Assembly: GCA_019752975.1 (NCBI GenBank)
Contig: JAIELM010000497.1
Span: 1-11,045, forward strand
DNA length: 11,045 bases
Direction: 5' to 3'
DNA from: Undibacterium sp.
Lineage (GTDB): Bacteria; Pseudomonadota; Gammaproteobacteria; Burkholderiales; Burkholderiaceae_D
Positions 7,541 to 11,045 of the stretch are shown here, piece after piece (within the stretch, counting starts at the first letter, position 1; every line of letters begins with the position of its first letter). The position numbers were made by a program, and so were the translations under genes. The notes beneath the pieces were generated by a model. The model did no database searches and had not been told where the DNA came from. It saw nothing but the letters and a program-made list of their open reading frames with translations.

Positions 7541-7892
7541 GAGGAAATTAGTTTTAAGAACATAACACAGGTAGATTTAACAGCAAAATAAGCTGACAAA
7601 ATAAGGCAGCAAAAAGTCTTTGCAGACAAACAAAGAGAAGATTGTAGGGGAAAAATAGGAATATCAGCGGAAATACTTGCTAAAAATAAGACGAACTAGA
7701 AGAGCACATCCATGCCCAAGTTTTTTAGGTGAGCCATAGAAAATGAAATGTCGCCAAGATCACCCACGGACTCTGCGAGCAGTCAATTAATTTATATTGA
7801 ATGTATGTTTTGCACAAATAATGAGCACAAGATCAAGCGCAATGAGAAAATTTGCTTTAATATTTGCCCTGATAATATCAAGGTGAATTAGC
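7541..7892. other. 352-bp divergent intergenic region
   Basis: An AT-rich spacer between the SNF2 gene (minus) and the FimV-like gene (plus), which must contain both promoters. I see direct repeats of CAAAATAAG (7584-7592 and 7597-7605) and CAGCAAAA (7581-7588 and 7607-7614) near the SNF2 start. TTGCTT (7852-7857) and TAATAT (7873-7878) could be a poor plus-strand promoter, but the 15-nt spacing is short. There is no convincing small ORF, terminator or RNA gene. Confidence 0.35.
7880..7886 (+). promoter_or_regulatory. Ribosome binding site of the FimV-like gene
   Basis: AAGGTGA ends 6 nt before the ATG at 7893. This is a good Shine-Dalgarno that supports the chosen start. Confidence 0.7.
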
Positions 7893-9410
7893 ATGACTTC
7901 TCGAATTTACATTACCTCATTCCTTTGCATAATATTGATCATCGGCTTTAGCTGCGCCACAGAGAGCAAGGCAACCGAATCCGCTTCCCCTTCCCAATTA
8001 AAGCCTAGAGTAAATCAAGTTGACCGTGGTGCTAACAGCGACGTCAATACCGAAGTAAGCAGCGTAGAGGCTGACACCGAGAAATCAATCAATACCGCAC
8101 TGCGTCTAGCACTGCAACAAAAGATCAACGCCTTACATGCAGAGAATGCAAACACAGCAAACCAAGAAATCGCACTACTGGAGCAAAATGCACAAAGAAT
8201 TTTTTGGGTCAAATGTCTCATCTGCGTCCTAAGCTTGCTGATCTGTGCCGCTTCATTTTCGTTTTGGCGCATACATATTCAGCGCCAATTCCAACAAGGT
8301 CTTGCGGGAATCAGCTCCACCCTGATGCACTTTCAAGACTCCCTATTCTCTTTATTAGATACCAGCCAGTTCTCGGCTGACTCGACGCTCTCCTCATTTT
8401 ATTTTTCAACTAGCGACATCGTCGTAGCTGATGAGCCGTATCACACCACCAAACAAAAACTACCGCCCGTAAGTACGAGCAAACCGAGCAAACCGAGCAC
8501 GCCAACCACACCGGCCACACCCATCACAACGACAAGCAAAATCCCTAGCGAACTCACACCACCGAAAGAAGATCTCAGTGATATCAAAGGATTTGTCGAT
8601 GCTTGGCTAAAAATTTATAAACCCGATTCCGAAGATACGCTCAGCCCCAATAGCATCATTGACTTAGCGCATGCCACCAGCGATAGGCCAAAATCACCTA
8701 TGCATTGGTTGAACATGGTTGATGTCTACAGAAACGAAAACGACAGAAGCAATTTTGATTTAATTTGTCTCAAAATAAAAAAATTATTCAATCTAAAGGT
8801 TCAAAACTGGGAGGACACCGAGCCAGCTCAGGAAAAACAATTTATACATTTTCCCCATGTAGTGAATAAAATTTTAGAACTATGGCACTCCGACAGCGTT
8901 GTCACCTATATCGAACGACTGCTTTATAATTCCCGCTTAAGCCCGCGTGAAGGCTTCGGTGTCACGATGTATCGCCAACTAGAAGAGTTATTGGTTTTGT
9001 CGAAAGACCCTCACCGACCACGTCAACTACATCAGCTAAAAGGAGAAGCGGTTGCGGCTTTCTTATTTCAAACGAGCGAGACAGTTGAATCGCCGAGGTC
9101 TCACAATTCCGTCGTACCTGACCTAGAATTAGGCCTGCAAGTAAAGGCAGAATCACCTCCGACAACATCAGTATCCGCTTTAAAAACCAGTACCGACACC
9201 GCTGCCCTAGCCGAACACGAAGTTAGATTAAAACTCGCAACCGCCTACCTAGAAATCGGCGATAGCGAGGGCGCTTGTTTGCTACTTGAAGACGTTATTA
9301 AAGACACGCCCAATGAGAATAAGCACAAGCAGGACGCGCAACACTTACTCAAATCTATAGAAGAAAAACAGCCTCGCTTTTGTGGCAATAGCGAAGCCTT
9401 ATATTTTTAA
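7893..9410 (+). CDS. FimV-like membrane protein (no LysM domain; FimV-type C-terminal domain)
   Basis: A 505-residue protein. Residues 5-20 form a hydrophobic N-terminal segment followed by SCA, which could be a signal peptide, a poor lipobox (GFSC) or an anchor. Residues 60-100 look coiled-coil-forming. A clear membrane helix lies at 104-124, followed by basic residues (WRIHIQRQ), suggesting that the rest is cytoplasmic. A Pro/Thr/Ser/Lys linker with repeats (TSKPSKPSTPTTPATP) occupies about 190-224. A helical, TPR-like region follows at 227-370 (MHWLNMVDVYRNENDRSNF, LFNLKVQNWED). The end (442-490: EVRLKLATAYLEIGDSEGA, LLLEDVI, DAQHLLKSIEE) closely resembles the FimV C-terminal domain that in Pseudomonas FimV links polar scaffolding to type IV pili and signalling. 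True FimV is usually much larger, with a periplasmic LysM domain, which is absent here. No pilus gene adjoins it. A role as a polar or envelope scaffold is inference; the C-terminal family match is from memory but specific. Confidence 0.75.
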   Translation: MTSRIYITSFLCIILIIGFSCATESKATESASPSQLKPRVNQVDRGANSDVNTEVSSVEADTEKSINTALRLALQQKINALHAENANTANQEIALLEQNAQRIFWVKCLICVLSLLICAASFSFWRIHIQRQFQQGLAGISSTLMHFQDSLFSLLDTSQFSADSTLSSFYFSTSDIVVADEPYHTTKQKLPPVSTSKPSKPSTPTTPATPITTTSKIPSELTPPKEDLSDIKGFVDAWLKIYKPDSEDTLSPNSIIDLAHATSDRPKSPMHWLNMVDVYRNENDRSNFDLICLKIKKLFNLKVQNWEDTEPAQEKQFIHFPHVVNKILELWHSDSVVTYIERLLYNSRLSPREGFGVTMYRQLEELLVLSKDPHRPRQLHQLKGEAVAAFLFQTSETVESPRSHNSVVPDLELGLQVKAESPPTTSVSALKTSTDTAALAEHEVRLKLATAYLEIGDSEGACLLLEDVIKDTPNENKHKQDAQHLLKSIEEKQPRFCGNSEALYF

Positions 9411-9429
9411 CCGAGATTGAACCGAGATT
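9409..9429 (+). repeat. AACCGAGATT direct duplication at a convergent gene junction
   Basis: AACCGAGATT occurs at 9409-9418 and 9420-9429, an 11-nt period. It starts in the stop codon of the FimV-like gene and ends at the stop codon of the hydrolase gene on the other strand. These 18 bp are the whole spacer between the two genes, and no hairpin terminator fits there, so each transcript probably runs into the other gene. Confidence 0.7.
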
Positions 9430-10697
9430 TATTTACCCAAAGCCGCACTCACCGCCGCAAAAAAGGCATGGTCATCCAGTACCGCACCGCCTACCGGTTT
9501 GGGCTGCGCACCCCAAATCACAATCACCATTTTTTTCTGCGGGTTAATATACAAAAACTGCCCATGTATGCCGATTGCGGCATAAGCCCTCTCGCTCCGT
9601 GCTATTTCTGAACTAGCTGGCCACCACAAATAACCATAAGCGACGCTCTGTCCACTTTTTAAAACATGCGGAGCACTCGCTTGTGCAACCCAATTGGCGG
9701 GTAAAATAGACTCGCGCCCCACCTTACCCTCGTCCAACATAAATAAACCAAAGCGACCGTAATCGCGTAACGTGGCACTGAGTCCACTGCCACCAATTTC
9801 TACTCCCTCGGGAGAATCTAACCACCAATAGGCATCTTGTTCCATGCCATATTTTGACCAGATTTTTTGCGACAAATAATTGGCTAAAGGCATACCGATA
9901 GCATTGCGCAATACCTGCGCGACCACTTGTGTTTCGCCAGTGTTGTAGTTGGTTCGTGTGCCGCTCGGCGCCGCACTAGGTAGCGACTTCATGACCTCCA
10001 TCAACGCACCCGGCCGTTGCGCTAGCTGCGCATCGAGCAAACGGCGACGATCAGAACGTGAATCGGCATACGCTTCATTCCAACGCACTCCAGAACTCAT
10101 GGTCAACACTTGGCCTACCGTCACATCCTGATAGGCACTCCCCTTCAATTCTGGCACATACTTGATGACCGCATCTTCTAGACTACTGATTTTCCCGTCT
10201 TTCAGTGCCGCACCTACCAAGGTAGAAGTAATGGATTTAGCGATGGACATCGACATCCAACGAGTATTTTCAGTGTTCCCAAAACGGTATTTTTCCAATT
10301 TAATCTTGCCATCTTTGAGTACTAGAATAGCTGCTACACGATTCAGTTCTAGATAAGTTTCTAAATCAATTGTTCGCCCTCTATCGGTGTAAGTCATCTT
10401 TTCCAATCCGGTCGCAGCTCGTACTAATGGCAACACTTGTTTGCCATGAAGCACACGTCTAGTCGGAAAGAGGCGATCAATATTACGAAAACTGTTCACG
10501 GCCATCTCTGGTGTCAACACGCCATCGTATATTTGCCTTACATTACCGATAGGCTCCATCGCGTGCGGATAGACAGTCGGCGTCACGAGTACAGGTTTTT
10601 TTTGTGGTGCAGCGCTACTGATACTGCTCACCGAGAAAAAAATAGTCATCCCCGCCGCAAGAAAAAACCGAAGCGAAATTAGGTCAATTAGTTTCAT
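9429..10697 (-). CDS. Exported S12 / beta-lactamase-fold serine hydrolase (6-aminohexanoate-dimer-hydrolase or EstB-like)
   Basis: A 422-residue protein with a Sec signal peptide: Lys2, Arg10, hydrophobic 11-24, small residues SSISSAA ending near 30, so it acts in the periplasm or outside. The penicillin-binding / class C beta-lactamase fold shows as SIAK (Ser151 nucleophile, Lys154), YNT (Tyr251, at the position of the YxN motif), LTMSSGVRWNE (198-208), GGSGLSATLRDYGRFG (302-317), YGYLWWP (354-360) and GIHGQFLYINP (376-386), which takes the place of the KTG box. The HGQ ending and YGYxWW are typical of NylB-like and esterase-type members rather than true beta-lactamases. The substrate could be an ester, amide or peptide and cannot be read from sequence. 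The start at 10697 gives a complete signal peptide; the upstream Shine-Dalgarno is weak (GAAAGATGAAAAAG). It is transcribed alone and is convergent with the FimV-like gene. Confidence 0.88.
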   Translation of the reverse strand: MKLIDLISLRFFLAAGMTIFFSVSSISSAAPQKKPVLVTPTVYPHAMEPIGNVRQIYDGVLTPEMAVNSFRNIDRLFPTRRVLHGKQVLPLVRAATGLEKMTYTDRGRTIDLETYLELNRVAAILVLKDGKIKLEKYRFGNTENTRWMSMSIAKSITSTLVGAALKDGKISSLEDAVIKYVPELKGSAYQDVTVGQVLTMSSGVRWNEAYADSRSDRRRLLDAQLAQRPGALMEVMKSLPSAAPSGTRTNYNTGETQVVAQVLRNAIGMPLANYLSQKIWSKYGMEQDAYWWLDSPEGVEIGGSGLSATLRDYGRFGLFMLDEGKVGRESILPANWVAQASAPHVLKSGQSVAYGYLWWPASSEIARSERAYAAIGIHGQFLYINPQKKMVIVIWGAQPKPVGGAVLDDHAFFAAVSAALGK

Positions 10698-10848
10698 ACT
10701 TTTTCATCTTTCGTCATCCTAATTAATGCAATGAATACTATCGCATTTTCCTTAGATTTTCACTGTAACTACACTTTTTTAACGAACCCAAGGTCTAAAT
10801 CCGCTACACTTCAAATCCATAGACTACATGAACTTCTAGGTGAACCTC
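10698..10848. other. Divergent intergenic region before the right-edge gene
   Basis: A 151-bp AT-rich spacer that must contain promoters for the S12 hydrolase (minus) and the exported protein gene (plus). I found no strong -35/-10 pair and no clear operator palindrome. Confidence 0.3.
10838..10843 (+). promoter_or_regulatory. Ribosome binding site of the right-edge gene
   Basis: AGGTGA lies 5 nt before the ATG at 10849, a good Shine-Dalgarno at normal spacing. It resembles the AAGGTGA of the FimV-like gene. Confidence 0.7.
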
Positions 10849-11045
10849 ATGAATATCAAGCAGCTTAGTTTTTGCATCGGACTTCTACTGTCAAGCATTA
10901 ACACCTACGCCCAAGAAGTCAATCCAGTCAGCCCCTATCGCCCCTCGGTCTCTAGTCCGGCACTATTGCCTGTACCTGGACAATTAGAATTCGAACTTGG
11001 TGGCTTAACAAGCAAACAAGACGACGACAAGCGTAGCAGTTTGCC
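10849..11045 (+). CDS. Exported protein, probably outer-membrane, N-terminal 65 residues (partial at right edge)
   Basis: The frame is open from ATG at 10849 to the window end (65 codons plus 2 nt). Residues 1-21 form a signal peptide: Lys4, hydrophobic LSFCIGLLLSS, and a cleavage site after TYA. The mature start is QEVNPVSPYRPSVSSPA, followed by LLPVPGQLEFELGGL (39-53) and a charged KQDDDKR stretch (56-62). Mature starts of this kind, with a Pro-rich lead and a PVPGQLE strand, resemble betaproteobacterial outer-membrane proteins of the transporter / phenol-degradation MetA-like type. That match is recalled, not computed. Since only the N-terminus is visible, export is the firm conclusion and beta-barrel placement is inference. 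The start is supported by the Shine-Dalgarno and the complete signal peptide. No partner gene is visible on this strand. Confidence 0.7.
   Translation, partial: MNIKQLSFCIGLLLSSINTYAQEVNPVSPYRPSVSSPALLPVPGQLEFELGGLTSKQDDDKRSSL

Noticed and set aside
7893..9410. FimV-like protein as a clear lipoprotein
   Set aside because: The sequence before Cys21 (IGFSC) does not fit the usual lipobox, with Gly at -3 and Phe at -2. An ordinary signal peptide or anchor is equally likely.
9429..10697. Class C beta-lactamase (antibiotic resistance)
   Set aside because: The KTG box is absent and the motif set fits NylB/EstB-like hydrolases better.
1..11045. A previously undescribed multi-gene system
   Set aside because: All six genes alternate in strand, none are co-transcribed, and their functions do not combine in an obvious way. 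Only individual proteins and the repeat cluster look unusual.

Overview
This 11-kb window looks like ordinary chromosomal DNA from a Gram-negative betaproteobacterium, probably an Oxalobacteraceae-type organism (Undibacterium or a relative) of moderate GC content. That placement is inference. It rests on the style of the proteins: an S41 peptidase lipoprotein with an LSAC-polyglycine leader, a FimV-type C-terminal domain, a putative outer-membrane protein with an SPYRPSVS...PVPGQLE-type N-terminus, and a formate-tetrahydrofolate ligase with the NIAQGTNS variant. I found no rRNA, tRNA, CRISPR array, integrase, transposase or phage gene.

Layout from left to right. Positions 1-1248 (minus) hold the first 416 codons of formate-tetrahydrofolate ligase (fhs), which runs off the left edge. 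It is divergent from 1452-2948 (plus), a secreted S41 (C-terminal-processing type) serine peptidase lipoprotein. Positions 2949-3427 are a gene-free convergent gap full of repeats: a triple 8-mer, a 106-bp element with 27-bp perfect inverted ends, two further hairpins, and a 194-bp MITE-like element with about 20-bp imperfect terminal inverted repeats and a long nested palindrome. Positions 3428-7540 (minus) encode a 1370-residue SNF2-family helicase whose first ~900 residues match no domain I can name. After a 352-bp divergent spacer, 7893-9410 (plus) encodes a small FimV-like membrane protein. Convergent with it, 18 bp away, is 9429-10697 (minus), an exported S12 / beta-lactamase-fold serine hydrolase. 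Divergent from that, 10849-11045 (plus) is the start of an exported, probably outer-membrane, protein cut by the right edge.

No two neighbouring genes are co-oriented: the order is minus, plus, minus, plus, minus, plus. There is therefore no operon in the window, and adjacency gives little functional linkage. The genes cover one-carbon metabolism (fhs), envelope proteolysis or hydrolysis (S41 and S12 proteins), a cell-pole or pilus-type scaffold (FimV-like), DNA remodelling (SNF2) and an outer-membrane protein. I see no convincing new multi-gene system. The items most worth a second look are the repeat-packed gap at 2949-3427, the reduced FimV-like protein, and the large uncharacterised N-terminal half of the SNF2 protein.
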